Positions 56,385 through 64,000 of a DNA stretch of 64,000 nt are shown piece by piece. The stretch spans positions 310,001-374,000 of the forward strand of contig LT700187.1 of NCBI GenBank assembly GCA_900155415.1, written 5' to 3'. The stretch is from Christensenella massiliensis. GTDB taxonomy: Bacteria > Bacillota > Clostridia > Christensenellales > Christensenellaceae. The notes under the pieces were generated by a model that was not told where the DNA came from, made no database searches, and saw only the letters and a list, made by a program, of their open reading frames with translations. Within the stretch, counting starts at the first letter, position 1. Every line of letters begins with the position of its first letter. Both the position numbers and the translations under genes were made by a program.

Positions 56385-57179
56385 TCATACCGCGGCGTAT
56401 ATTCCCGTTACACCCTCGCGCTTGGCCATCGCCACCGCGACGTGTCTGCCTACTATCACACCGTTCTGCCGCAGAAAGCCGCACACCGTTTCGTATGCAA
56501 GCTCATAAAAATTATTCTTTTCCGAAAGATGCCCCAAAAGGACGCCCCTTACATTTGCTTCCACAAGACGCATTGCCGTCTGTGCCGCATCATCGTTGGA
56601 AAGATGGCCATGTGCCGAAAGGATGCGCCGTTTGAGATAATAGGGATAAGGGCCGCATTTCAGCATCTCGACATCGTGATTGGATTCCAGAAGTACGATA
56701 GACGATCCGGCGACCTGCGCAAGCATTTTTTCCGTGACCCTGCCAAGGTCCGTCATGATACTGACTTTTTTTCCTCCTGCCGTAAGGCTGTAACCGAACG
56801 GCCGAACCGCGTCGTGCGATATTTCGTAGGGCTGCACACACAACTCTCCGACATAAAAATCCTGTTCGTCGATCACGCGGATATTTTTGCTCTGCACATC
56901 GCCGAGACGTTTTTCCATTTCTGCCCATGTCTGGGCGTTCGCATAAACCGGGATATCAAATTTACGGGAGATCGCGCCGATCCCCGCGATATGGTCGCTG
57001 TGTTCATGCGTGACCAGAATGCCGTCGATATCCTCCATTCGGATATCGACCTTTTTTAATTCCGACACGATCTTCGTGCAGGAATATCCTGCGTCCACAA
57101 GTACTTTAGACCTTTCCGTACCTGCATAGATGCAGTTACCTTTCGACCCGCTGAACAGCGGAGCGAGTTTCAGCTCCAT
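56385..57179 (-). CDS. MBL-fold metallohydrolase, WalJ/YycJ-like
   Basis: A 264-residue beta-lactamase-fold hydrolase: LFSGSKGNCIYAG, THEHSDHIAG (HxHxDH metal site), MTDLGRVTEKM, LESNHDVEML and SAHGHLSNDDAA. YycJ/WalJ links cell-wall signalling and DNA integrity in Bacilli, acting as a 5' exonuclease. Here the TCS at 17-21 kb is not adjacent. It is preceded by a strong promoter. Confidence 0.92.
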   Translation of the reverse strand: MELKLAPLFSGSKGNCIYAGTERSKVLVDAGYSCTKIVSELKKVDIRMEDIDGILVTHEHSDHIAGIGAISRKFDIPVYANAQTWAEMEKRLGDVQSKNIRVIDEQDFYVGELCVQPYEISHDAVRPFGYSLTAGGKKVSIMTDLGRVTEKMLAQVAGSSIVLLESNHDVEMLKCGPYPYYLKRRILSAHGHLSNDDAAQTAMRLVEANVRGVLLGHLSEKNNFYELAYETVCGFLRQNGVIVGRHVAVAMAKREGVTGIYAAV

Positions 57180-57213
57180 ATATTGTGCCTTTCTTTGCTA
57201 CCTGATACCGTTT

Positions 57214-57242
57214 ATTGTATACTTCTTTTCATTCTTTTTCAA
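57214..57242 (-). promoter_or_regulatory. Promoter of the walJ-like/rlmH operon
   Basis: TTGAAA (57242-57237), 17-base spacer, TACAAT (57219-57214) on the minus strand, 35 bases before the ATG. Confidence 0.7.
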
Positions 57243-57378
57243 TCCTATTTTGAGATGCCTCCCTGAGCCGTGACGTCTACGGAAATATAGAAAAAAATTT
57301 TGTTCAGTTTAGAATTTCTTTATTATTTATGATATACTTTTAAATGGCATAAATTTTCCATAACAGGGGAAAAGTGAT

Positions 57379-58431
57379 ATGACGATCTCATTTTCAGAAT
57401 TTATTTCTCAGCTTGGGTCTAACCCCGCTCTTTTGATTACGGTCATCCTGACGCTGGGCGTTATTCTCGTAAACGGCTGGACCGATGCGCCTAACGCGAT
57501 CGCGACGTGCGTCTCTACCCGTGCCCTGAAGCCGAAGCCGGCTATCCTTATGGCTGCCGTCTTTAATTTTCTCGGTGTGCTCGTTATGACGATGATCAAC
57601 GCTACCGTTGCTTATACGATATACAGCATGGTGGATTTCGGCGGCGATTCCCACGAAGCTCTCGTCGCGCTCTGCGCGGCGATGGTGGCGATCGTGACGT
57701 GGGCGACCGTCGCATGGCGCTTTGGCATCCCGACCAGCGAAAGTCACGCGCTGATTGCCGGGCTTTCAGGCGCGGCCATCGCTATGCATGGCGGTTTTGG
57801 CGGGATCAACGGCGCAGAATGGGTCAAGGTTCTATATGGCCTTGCTCTTTCCACAGGGCTTGGTTTTGGCCTTGGCTGGCTTTCCGCAAAGCTTACCGCA
57901 GCCGTCTGTAAATATAAAGACAGACGCAGAACCAGCCGCTTCTTTCATTATGGACAGATCGGCGGCGCCGCCGCGATGTCGTTCATGCACGGCGCGCAGG
58001 ACGGGCAGAAATTTATGGGTGTTTTCCTGCTCGGCATTTTTCTTGCAAAAGGACAGGCAGATGTCACGACTTTTGAAATTCCGATCTGGCTGATGATTCT
58101 TTGCTCCGCCGTTATGGCGCTCGGCACCTCTATCGGAGGATATCGTATCATCAAGGCCGTCGGAATGGATATGGTACATTTGAAAGGATATCAGGGTTTT
58201 GATGCAGATATGTCCGCAACAGTATGTCTGCTTGCCTCGTCGCTTACGGGACTTCCCGTCAGTACGACGCATACAAAGACCACCGCGATCATGGGCGTAG
58301 GCGCGGCACGCCGCGTTTCTTCCGTCAACTGGGGCGTTGTAAAGGAAATGTTCATGGCGTGGATCCTTACTTTCCCCGGCTGCGGGGTCATCGGCTTTTT
58401 AATGGCTCTTTTGTTCATGGCAGTATTTTGA
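57379..58431 (+). CDS. Inorganic phosphate transporter, Pit family
   Basis: A 350-residue membrane carrier with about ten hydrophobic segments. The two inverted Pit signatures are present: NGWTDAPNAIATCVSTRAL and MSFMHGAQDGQKFMG. It imports phosphate (or metal-phosphate) with protons. It pairs with the DUF47 gene 31 bases downstream. AGGGGA precedes the ATG. Confidence 0.95.
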   Translation: MTISFSEFISQLGSNPALLITVILTLGVILVNGWTDAPNAIATCVSTRALKPKPAILMAAVFNFLGVLVMTMINATVAYTIYSMVDFGGDSHEALVALCAAMVAIVTWATVAWRFGIPTSESHALIAGLSGAAIAMHGGFGGINGAEWVKVLYGLALSTGLGFGLGWLSAKLTAAVCKYKDRRRTSRFFHYGQIGGAAAMSFMHGAQDGQKFMGVFLLGIFLAKGQADVTTFEIPIWLMILCSAVMALGTSIGGYRIIKAVGMDMVHLKGYQGFDADMSATVCLLASSLTGLPVSTTHTKTTAIMGVGAARRVSSVNWGVVKEMFMAWILTFPGCGVIGFLMALLFMAVF

Positions 58432-58462
58432 TCGGTTCAAACACCGCTGGAGGATTTTAAAA

Positions 58463-59086
58463 ATGGCAAAAAAACACAGTTTTGATTATTTTGACGCATT
58501 TGTCAATATGGTGGATTATTCCTGCTCCGCCGCTTCCCTGCTGGGCGATACTCTGCGCAGCTTTGAGCCTGATAAAGTGGAGGAAGCAATGAACACGATA
58601 CACAAGATCGAGCACACCGCCGATCAGGCAAAGCACGAGATGATGAAAGCCTTGATCCGCGAGTTTCTTCCGCCGATCGAACGGGAAGACGTGACCGAGA
58701 TCGCGCAGAGGATCGACGATGTGACCGATGCACTTGAGGACGTCATCGTAAAAATCTATACGTTCAATATTCAGAGCATCCGTCCTGAAGCGCTGGAATT
58801 CATGGATATTATTGCCGCCTGCTGTTCTTCATTGAAAAAAGCGATACAGGAATTCCGCAATTTCAAGAAATCCAGTTCTCTGAGCGATTATATCATTGAG
58901 ATCAATGACCTCGAGGGAGAGGGCGACCAGCTTTATACCCGCGCGATGCGTGACCTGCACGTCAATTCCACCGATCCGGTCGAGATCATGGTATGGTCCA
59001 AGACCTTTAACTATTTTGAGGGCTGCTGTGACGCATGCGAGGATGTGGCCAATACGCTTGAGACCGTTGTGATGAAAAACAGCTGA
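58463..59086 (+). CDS. DUF47/PhoU-like protein of the Pit transporter
   Basis: A 207-residue all-helical protein of the DUF47 (PhoU-related) family: IHKIEHTADQAKHEMMKALI, PIEREDVTEIAQRIDDVTDA and EGEGDQLYTRAMRDL, with the Glu/Asp clusters that bind metal. It commonly regulates the adjacent Pit carrier. A GGAGG site precedes the ATG. Confidence 0.94.
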   Translation: MAKKHSFDYFDAFVNMVDYSCSAASLLGDTLRSFEPDKVEEAMNTIHKIEHTADQAKHEMMKALIREFLPPIEREDVTEIAQRIDDVTDALEDVIVKIYTFNIQSIRPEALEFMDIIAACCSSLKKAIQEFRNFKKSSSLSDYIIEINDLEGEGDQLYTRAMRDLHVNSTDPVEIMVWSKTFNYFEGCCDACEDVANTLETVVMKNS

Positions 59087-59097
59087 ACGAAAGCTGT

Positions 59098-59133
59098 AAA
59101 AATACCGCGTATCAAAATACGCGGTATTTTTAT
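59098..59133 (+). terminator. Terminator after the phosphate operon
   Basis: A 15-bp perfect stem (59098-59112 with 59117-59131), loop CAAA, with A and T runs at both sides; it also ends minus-strand transcripts from the ATPase operon. Confidence 0.9.
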
Positions 59134-59141
59134 GCGTTGCG

Positions 59142-59323
59142 TTAAGCTCCGGCAAGCTCTATCAGCAGCTTTATTACGAAGATAGCGATGACGGCAGCGC
59201 CGATCCCGCTGATTGCGCCATATATTTTCCGGGAATCCCTGTCGTTTTCCCGCGAACAAGATAATAAAGGCCCGCAGTCAGGATAAGCGCTCCGATCACA
59301 AGCGCAACGATATTGACGGTCAT
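59142..59323 (-). pseudogene. Frameshifted small membrane protein coupled to the P-type ATPase
   Basis: An ATG (59323) with GGAGG reads MTVNIVALVIGALILTAGLY and on to YLVRGK; the next frame continues RENDRDSRKIYGAISGIGAA to the end IELAGA and a stop at 59144. Together they make a plausible 60-residue two-span membrane protein, but one base appears to be missing in a CGCGGG context. In the actual frame translation ends after 51 residues. The ATG overlaps the ATPase stop. It may be a true mutation or a sequencing error. Confidence 0.6.
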
Positions 59324-61191
59324 TTCTTTTTCCTCCATTTCAATAGAATCGCAGAATTGATGATAACGAGCACAGAGCCTGCATTATGTACAAGCGCGCC
59401 GGATACCGGGTCGAGTATTCCCGTCATAGCCAAGACGATCGCGAGAAAATTCAGGCTGAGGGAAAAGGTAAGGTTGCATTGGATCGTGGCCATCATTCTT
59501 TTGGAGAGGGCCAGCAAATGCGGCAGCTCTTTCACCTCGTCGTCTACCAACGCAATATCCGCGGCATCTACGGCGATATCGCTTCCCACTCCCCCCATTG
59601 CGATGCCGACAGCCGCTTTTTTCAAGGCCGGAGCGTCGTTTACGCCATCCCCGATCATACAGACCGGTTGTCCCGCCGCCTGATAGGCTCCGATCTGTTC
59701 CAGTTTGTTTTCCGGAAGACAATTTGCATGTATCTCGCTGATATGGAGCTGCTGCCCGATCGTTTGCGCGGCATTTTCATGGTCTCCCGTCAAAAGCACC
59801 GGCTGAACGCCGAGTCCTTCAAGGGAGCCGATCATGCCGGCGCTTTCCGGACGCAGCGTATCGGCCAGCGCGAGATAGCCCGCCTCTTTCCCGCCTATGG
59901 CTATATAAATGACCGTACACCCCTTTTCGAGGGACTGCTCCGCAGCGCGGCATAATTCTTCCGAAATCTGTATCTTCGAGCAGGCAAGCAGCGCTTTGTT
60001 TCCTGCAAGGATCTCCTGCCCGTCAATGACCGCAGCCACGCCGCGCCCCGGAACCATTCGGAACTGCTCGGGTTCCAGAGCCGCTTCCCCGCTTTCCTGC
60101 TGATAGCAGCGCACGACCGCCTTTCCAAGAGGATGCTCGGAACGTTTTTCCGCGCAGGCCGCAAGCGCATAGAGCGCCTGCTCCGAATGGCCGGGAAGAA
60201 CACTTTTTATTTCCATTACCTGAGGCGTTCCATAGGTCAAGGTGCCCGTTTTATCAAAGGCGATCTTTTTCACGGACGCAAGGCGCTCAAGCGCGTCGCC
60301 CTCACGCACGAGAAAGCCATGCTTTGTCGCGTTCCCGATCGCCGCCATGATCGCTGTGGGCGTCGCCAATACAAGCGCGCACGGACAAAATACGACCAAG
60401 ATAGTCACCGCGCGAATGATCTCGCCCGACAGAAGCCATGTGAGTCCGGCAGCAGAAAGCGCGATAACGACGATCCATGTTGCCCAGCGGTCTGCAAGTC
60501 CGACTATTTTTGCCTTTCCCGCATCGGCAGACTGCACAAGACGAATCATCCTCTGGATGGAGCTGTCTTCCCCTACCTTTGCTGCCTTCATATCAAAAGA
60601 ACCGAATTGATTTACGGTCCCGCTGGATACCTCGTCTCCGGCTGCTTTGTCCACCGGGAGCGATTCTCCTGTCATGACCGCCTGATTGACGGAGGTCTGC
60701 CCCGATAGAATCACGCCGTCAACAGGCACGGTCTCTCCGGGAAGGACGCGGAGAATGTCTCCTACCCGTACTTCCTCCGCGGGAACGATGTTCTCTCCGT
60801 CCTCCGATAATACCCGGGCAGTCTGCGGCGTCAAATGGACCAGCTTTTCAATCCCGGCGCGCGCCTTTGCGACCGTAAGCTCTTCCAGCAGCCCGCCAAG
60901 CTGCATAATGAATGCCACTTCCCCTGCGGCAAAGTCCTCTCCGATCACCACTGAGGCTATCAAAGCGATAGAAACGAGAACATCTGCTTTGATATCGAAT
61001 GCAGTAATGAGCCCAATGACCGCCTCTAAAATAATAGGGATACCGCACAGCACGATCGCGATCCACGAAACGCCGAACGGAAACGGCTCCCAGCCTACGA
61101 GGCTCATAAGGAGGGCAAGCCCTGATATTGCAAGAAATATAATATCTTTCTTTATTCCGCCCCATTCCAGTAATTTTTCCAGTTTTTTCAT
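59320..61191 (-). CDS. Heavy-metal-translocating P1B-type ATPase
   Basis: A 623-residue metal pump with the CPC membrane motif (VFCPCALVLATPTA), phosphorylation site DKTGTLT, TGDHENA and the GDGVNDAPAL hinge. It starts directly at the first membrane helices, without an N-terminal HMA metal-binding domain. The motif after TM6 and the HNAGS...NSAILL end are compatible with Zn/Cd-type or Cu-type pumps. The CsoR regulator and CsoR-like operators around it favour copper. The ATG at 61191 has AAGGAG six bases upstream. Confidence 0.93.
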   Translation of the reverse strand: MKKLEKLLEWGGIKKDIIFLAISGLALLMSLVGWEPFPFGVSWIAIVLCGIPIILEAVIGLITAFDIKADVLVSIALIASVVIGEDFAAGEVAFIMQLGGLLEELTVAKARAGIEKLVHLTPQTARVLSEDGENIVPAEEVRVGDILRVLPGETVPVDGVILSGQTSVNQAVMTGESLPVDKAAGDEVSSGTVNQFGSFDMKAAKVGEDSSIQRMIRLVQSADAGKAKIVGLADRWATWIVVIALSAAGLTWLLSGEIIRAVTILVVFCPCALVLATPTAIMAAIGNATKHGFLVREGDALERLASVKKIAFDKTGTLTYGTPQVMEIKSVLPGHSEQALYALAACAEKRSEHPLGKAVVRCYQQESGEAALEPEQFRMVPGRGVAAVIDGQEILAGNKALLACSKIQISEELCRAAEQSLEKGCTVIYIAIGGKEAGYLALADTLRPESAGMIGSLEGLGVQPVLLTGDHENAAQTIGQQLHISEIHANCLPENKLEQIGAYQAAGQPVCMIGDGVNDAPALKKAAVGIAMGGVGSDIAVDAADIALVDDEVKELPHLLALSKRMMATIQCNLTFSLSLNFLAIVLAMTGILDPVSGALVHNAGSVLVIINSAILLKWRKKK

Positions 61192-61204
61192 CAAAGTCTC
61201 CTTT

Positions 61205-61220
61205 ATACCTATAGGGGTAT
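61205..61220. promoter_or_regulatory. CsoR-type operator before the metal ATPase
   Basis: ATACCTATAGGGGTAT, an inverted repeat with the C/G tracts typical of CsoR/RcnR-family sites. It lies 14 bases upstream of the ATPase start. Confidence 0.7.
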
Positions 61221-61277
61221 ATGTATATAATATCTGCGGCAGCCCTCTTTGTCAAGTTTGTTTTTGGGAAAGCACAT

Positions 61278-61305
61278 AAAAAAGGCAGTCCATACAAGGG
61301 CTGCC
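61278..61305 (-). terminator. Terminator after csoR
   Basis: Stem GGCAGCCC/GGACTGCC (one mismatch) followed by six T on the minus strand, 19 bases past the csoR-like stop. Confidence 0.7.
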
Positions 61306-61323
61306 TGTAAAAATCTGTTTTTT

Positions 61324-61599
61324 CTATTTCATATTTGCGAACCGCTCTACTGCTTTTGTAAAGCTTTCTATCGTTTTATCTGCATCTCCATGCTCTATCC
61401 CATCGCGGACACAATGCTTGATATGCCCCTCCAAAACGACCTGCCCTACCCGGTGCAGGGCGGACTTTGCGGCATTGATCTGCGCGAGCACATCCTCGCA
61501 CGGAACATCTTCCTCGACCATCCGGTCTATCGCCTGCACTTGTCCGATGATTTTTTTTAACCTGCGGTGCAGATTATCCGCATCCATACATTGCTTCAT
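61324..61599 (-). CDS. csoR: CsoR-family copper-sensing repressor
   Basis: A 91-residue four-helix repressor of the CsoR/DUF156 family. The Cu(I) ligands match CsoR spacing: Cys34, His59 and Cys63 (C-x24-H-x3-C). It should release DNA when Cu(I) binds. The ATG has GGAGG close upstream. Two matching operators lie at 61205-61220 and 61613-61628. Confidence 0.92.
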   Translation of the reverse strand: MKQCMDADNLHRRLKKIIGQVQAIDRMVEEDVPCEDVLAQINAAKSALHRVGQVVLEGHIKHCVRDGIEHGDADKTIESFTKAVERFANMK

Positions 61600-61612
61600 A
61601 GAGAGCCTCCAT

Positions 61613-61628
61613 ATACCAATAGGGGTAT
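61613..61628. promoter_or_regulatory. CsoR-type operator before csoR
   Basis: ATACCAATAGGGGTAT, the same arms as the site before the ATPase, 13 bases upstream of the csoR start; implies autoregulation. Confidence 0.7.
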
Positions 61629-61704
61629 GTGCATATTGTAGTCACGGCGGCATCCGTTGTCAAGTATAGCCGCCTGTCATCCGCACGTCCTTCAAAAGCG
61701 GGAT

Positions 61705-61738
61705 ATAAAAGACAGGAAAGCTTCCTTTCCTGTCTTCT
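61705..61738 (-). terminator. Terminator of the acc operon
   Basis: A 12-bp stem (61709-61720 with 61725-61736), loop CTTC, with A/T-rich flanks, directly after the accA stop at 61740. Confidence 0.85.
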
Positions 61739-61739
61739 T

Positions 61740-62558
61740 TTATTTCGTTACGACCGCATTCTGTCCGAAAGAACGCAGCTTTGCATAACGCTTTTCGAGC
61801 AGGCTGCCTATCGGTTCAACCATGAGCTCATTTACATTTCTGATCAGATATTTTTTGATCTCTGCTGCAAATTTTCCGCCGTCCTCCGCCTGCGCGCCGC
61901 CCTCGGGCTCTGGGATCACATCGTCTATGAGACCCATCTCCTGAATCTCCGATGCGGTCATGCGCATCAGCTCCGCCGCTTCCGCAGCGCGTGAGGAATC
62001 TTTCCACAGAATACTGGAAAATCCCTCCGGTGAAAGAATAGAATAAAGCGCGTTCTCGAGCATTGCTCTCTTATCCGCGACCGCAAGCGCGATCGCGCCG
62101 CCGCTGCCGCCTTCGCCGATAAACAGGCTCAGGACAGGCGTTTTGAGCCTGGAAAGCTCCATGAGGTTCCGGGCTATGGACTCGGCCACGCCGCGTTCCT
62201 CAGCTCCGATGCCGCAGAACGCCCCTTGCGTATCTACGATGCAAATGACGGGGCGGTGGAATTTCTCCGCTTGACGCATAAGGCGCAGGGATTTGCGGTA
62301 GCCCTCCGGATTGGAGCAGCCAAAATTACGCTTCACCTTATCGCGCAGGTCTACGCCTTTTTCCTGACCTACGACTGTGACCGGGATATCTCCTAAAAAT
62401 CCGACGCCGCCGATGACCGCTGCATCGTCCGCAAACAGCTTATCGCCGTGCATTTCCATAAAATCCGTGAACACATGCCGAATGATATATTGAGAGGTGA
62501 TACGCTTCGGGTCACGCGCTGTTTGCACAATATCCCATGCCGACCGTTTCTCACTCAT
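61740..62558 (-). CDS. accA: Acetyl-CoA carboxylase carboxyltransferase subunit alpha
   Basis: A 272-residue subunit that, with AccD, transfers carboxyl from biotin to acetyl-CoA to make malonyl-CoA. Visible are NFGCSNPEGYRKSLRLMRQAEK, CIVDTQGAFCGIGAEERG and GEGGSGGAIALAVADK. It overlaps the accD stop by four bases. The N-terminus is shorter than in E. coli, as often in Firmicutes. Confidence 0.97.
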   Translation of the reverse strand: MSEKRSAWDIVQTARDPKRITSQYIIRHVFTDFMEMHGDKLFADDAAVIGGVGFLGDIPVTVVGQEKGVDLRDKVKRNFGCSNPEGYRKSLRLMRQAEKFHRPVICIVDTQGAFCGIGAEERGVAESIARNLMELSRLKTPVLSLFIGEGGSGGAIALAVADKRAMLENALYSILSPEGFSSILWKDSSRAAEAAELMRMTASEIQEMGLIDDVIPEPEGGAQAEDGGKFAAEIKKYLIRNVNELMVEPIGSLLEKRYAKLRSFGQNAVVTK

Positions 62559-63469
62559 TTCGCGGCTCCTCCTTTATGCAGTTTTAAAAGCTTTGCGAGC
62601 GTTTCTTTCAGCGCTCCGCGGGGAACGATCATATCGACAAAGCCTTTCTCGAGCTGGAATTCCGCCGTCTGGAACGTAGGCGGGAGCGTCTGCTTTACCG
62701 TTTGCTCGATGACGCGCCTCCCGGCAAAGCCGATCGTCGCATTCGGCTCGGCGATCGTGACGTCTCCGAGCATGGCAAAGCTCGCCGTAACACCGCCTGT
62801 CGTCGGGTCTGTCAGCACGGCGAAATAAGGCAGGCCCGCTTCGTCAAGCTTCGTAAGAGCCGCGCTTGTTTTGCTCATCTGCATCAGGGATATGAGTCCT
62901 TCCTGCATGCGCGCGCCGCCCGAGACCGTAAAAGCGATAAACGGGAGCTTTTCGCGCACGGCCTGCTCGATCGCAAGCGTGATCTTCTCGCCGACCGCCG
63001 CTCCCATGGAGCCCATCATGAAAAAGCCGTCCATGACCGCGAGCACAGCGGGCTCTCCGCCGATCTGGCAGGCTCCGGTGACGACTGCTTCTTTCTCGTT
63101 GGTATAGCCGCGTATCTTTCTTATCTTGCTGTCATATCCCGGAAAATCAAGCGGATTCGTGCCGATCATATCTGCATTTGTTTCTACGAAGGTTCCTTCA
63201 TCCGCTGTATACATAATACGCTGGCGGGCAGATAAGCGGAAATGATAGCTGCAGTTTGTGCACACGTTAAGATTTGCGATCAGGTCATCCGTATAGATCA
63301 CGCTGCCGCATTCCGGGCATTTTTCCCACATGCCCTCAACTTGTTCCTCGTCATGCGCAACAAGCGGTTCCGGAATCTGCTCCGGCTCTTCCGCGGGCAT
63401 CTGCGCCTGCTGGTTGGTACGGTATACGCGCAGGGTGATATCCTTGCGCTTCTTTGAAAATAACCCCAT
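62555..63469 (-). CDS. accD: Acetyl-CoA carboxylase carboxyltransferase subunit beta
   Basis: A 304-residue subunit with a zinc ribbon (Cys51, Cys54, Cys70, Cys73) before the crotonase-like core (FTVSGGARMQEGLISLMQM, VLTDPTTGGVTASFAMLGDV). It pairs with AccA. It starts three bases after the accC stop. Confidence 0.97.
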   Translation of the reverse strand: MGLFSKKRKDITLRVYRTNQQAQMPAEEPEQIPEPLVAHDEEQVEGMWEKCPECGSVIYTDDLIANLNVCTNCSYHFRLSARQRIMYTADEGTFVETNADMIGTNPLDFPGYDSKIRKIRGYTNEKEAVVTGACQIGGEPAVLAVMDGFFMMGSMGAAVGEKITLAIEQAVREKLPFIAFTVSGGARMQEGLISLMQMSKTSAALTKLDEAGLPYFAVLTDPTTGGVTASFAMLGDVTIAEPNATIGFAGRRVIEQTVKQTLPPTFQTAEFQLEKGFVDMIVPRGALKETLAKLLKLHKGGAAK

Positions 63470-63472
63470 CTG

Positions 63473-64000
63473 TTACCTTTCCTCCATGATGCGCCCGACC
63501 AGTCCTGTATCGAGCTTGCCCTCCATTACATCTTCGTTGTTGAGAAGATCGAGCTGGAAATCTGCGTTTGTCTCCACTCCGTCCACAACGAGCTCCGTTA
63601 GGGCCGCACGCATTTTCGCCATAGCCCGCGCACGCGTCGGAGCATGAACGATAAGCTTCCCTATCATACTGTCGTAAGTCGGCGGTATTTTATATCCCGT
63701 ATACATTGCCGTATCGAACCGCACGCCCGGTCCTCCGGGAAGGTGCAGCGCTTCGATCGTACCGATAGAAGGCATGAAATTTTTCATTGGGTCTTCCGCA
63801 TTGATACGGCATTCGATTGCGTGGCCCATAAGCGGTACATCTTCCTGCCGATACGAAAGCTTGCCGCCGTTCGCGATCAGTATCTGTTCGCGTACGATAT
63901 CGATCCCCGTAATCATCTCTGTGACCGGATGCTCTACCTGCACGCGCGCGTTGAGCTCCATAAAATAATAATTTCCTGACGCCTCGTCATATAAAAATTC
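63473..64000 (-). CDS. accC: Biotin carboxylase subunit of acetyl-CoA carboxylase (5' part beyond window)
   Basis: The 175 C-terminal residues are visible and the frame is open at base 64000. It reads EFLYDEASGNYYFMELNARVQVEHPV at the edge (the ATP-grasp metal region ELNARVQVEHPVTE), then GHAIECRINAEDP and the biotin-carboxylase C domain (PGGPGVRFDTAMYTGYKIPPTYDSMIGKLIVHA). It carboxylates biotin on AccB. Confidence 0.96.
   Translation of the reverse strand, partial: EFLYDEASGNYYFMELNARVQVEHPVTEMITGIDIVREQILIANGGKLSYRQEDVPLMGHAIECRINAEDPMKNFMPSIGTIEALHLPGGPGVRFDTAMYTGYKIPPTYDSMIGKLIVHAPTRARAMAKMRAALTELVVDGVETNADFQLDLLNNEDVMEGKLDTGLVGRIMEER

Overview
The window is chromosomal DNA from a low-to-mid GC Gram-positive anaerobe, most likely a Clostridia-class Firmicute; a gut Christensenellales-type organism would fit, but that is inference. 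The signs are strong AGGAGG-type ribosome binding sites, many U-tailed terminators, an L10 leader, class II aldolase, a CtpA/TM1266 pair, LPXTG-like and lipobox surface proteins, and a Firmicute-style acc operon. Most genes lie on the minus strand in short, tightly coupled operons. No rRNA, tRNA, CRISPR, integrase or transposase was seen.

Layout. 1-4.1 kb: the end of a DegT-type sugar aminotransferase, a lipoprotein, and a secreted protein with four near-identical 324-bp GBS-Bsp repeats. 4.2-9.3 kb: gap and fba read outward from a shared promoter region, then galE, a puzzling intergenic hairpin and an M29 aminopeptidase. 9.3-12 kb: a MATE exporter, a cytidylate-kinase-like protein and a small dimeric-barrel protein. 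12.2-16.7 kb: a polyamine ABC transporter (potABCD) with a cupin-type repressor. 17-21 kb: a two-component system with an associated membrane protein, and a cell-wall amidase. 21.3-25.5 kb: a 1,095-residue cell-wall-anchored BspA-like protein whose 5' leader carries 17 tetranucleotide repeats inside a small ORF that ends exactly at a terminator. This is the most striking item in the window.

25.5-27.9 kb: a three-gene coiled-coil/zinc-ribbon cluster, then rplJ-rplL with an L10 leader. 27.9-33 kb: a URO-D-family protein, a LacI regulator fused to a whole solute-binding domain, an HD nucleotidase and a sugar isomerase-like protein. 33-39 kb: leuB, a Vat-like acetyltransferase, a D,D-carboxypeptidase, a 45-residue membrane peptide, a CoA-transferase and a DUF2798 protein. 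39.3-43.4 kb: a GNAT remnant and the conserved run rsfS-yqeK-nadD-yhbY-obgE-nth. 43.5-50.5 kb: a TM1266-like protein, a C-terminal processing peptidase, two uracil-DNA glycosylases, recR-ybaB-dnaX, a PHP phosphatase and an OGG-type glycosylase. 50.6-57.2 kb: rpsF-ssb-rpsR, an HMA protein, gltX, glnS, a GG-leader/zinc-ribbon peptide, rlmH and a WalJ-like hydrolase. 57.4-64 kb: Pit phosphate uptake, a CsoR-controlled metal ATPase followed by a frameshifted membrane peptide, and accA-accD-accC.

Start codons were reassigned wherever a Shine-Dalgarno sequence or an overlap with the upstream gene gave a better start than the longest open frame. All functional names rest on recognised motifs and family resemblance; no database search was run.
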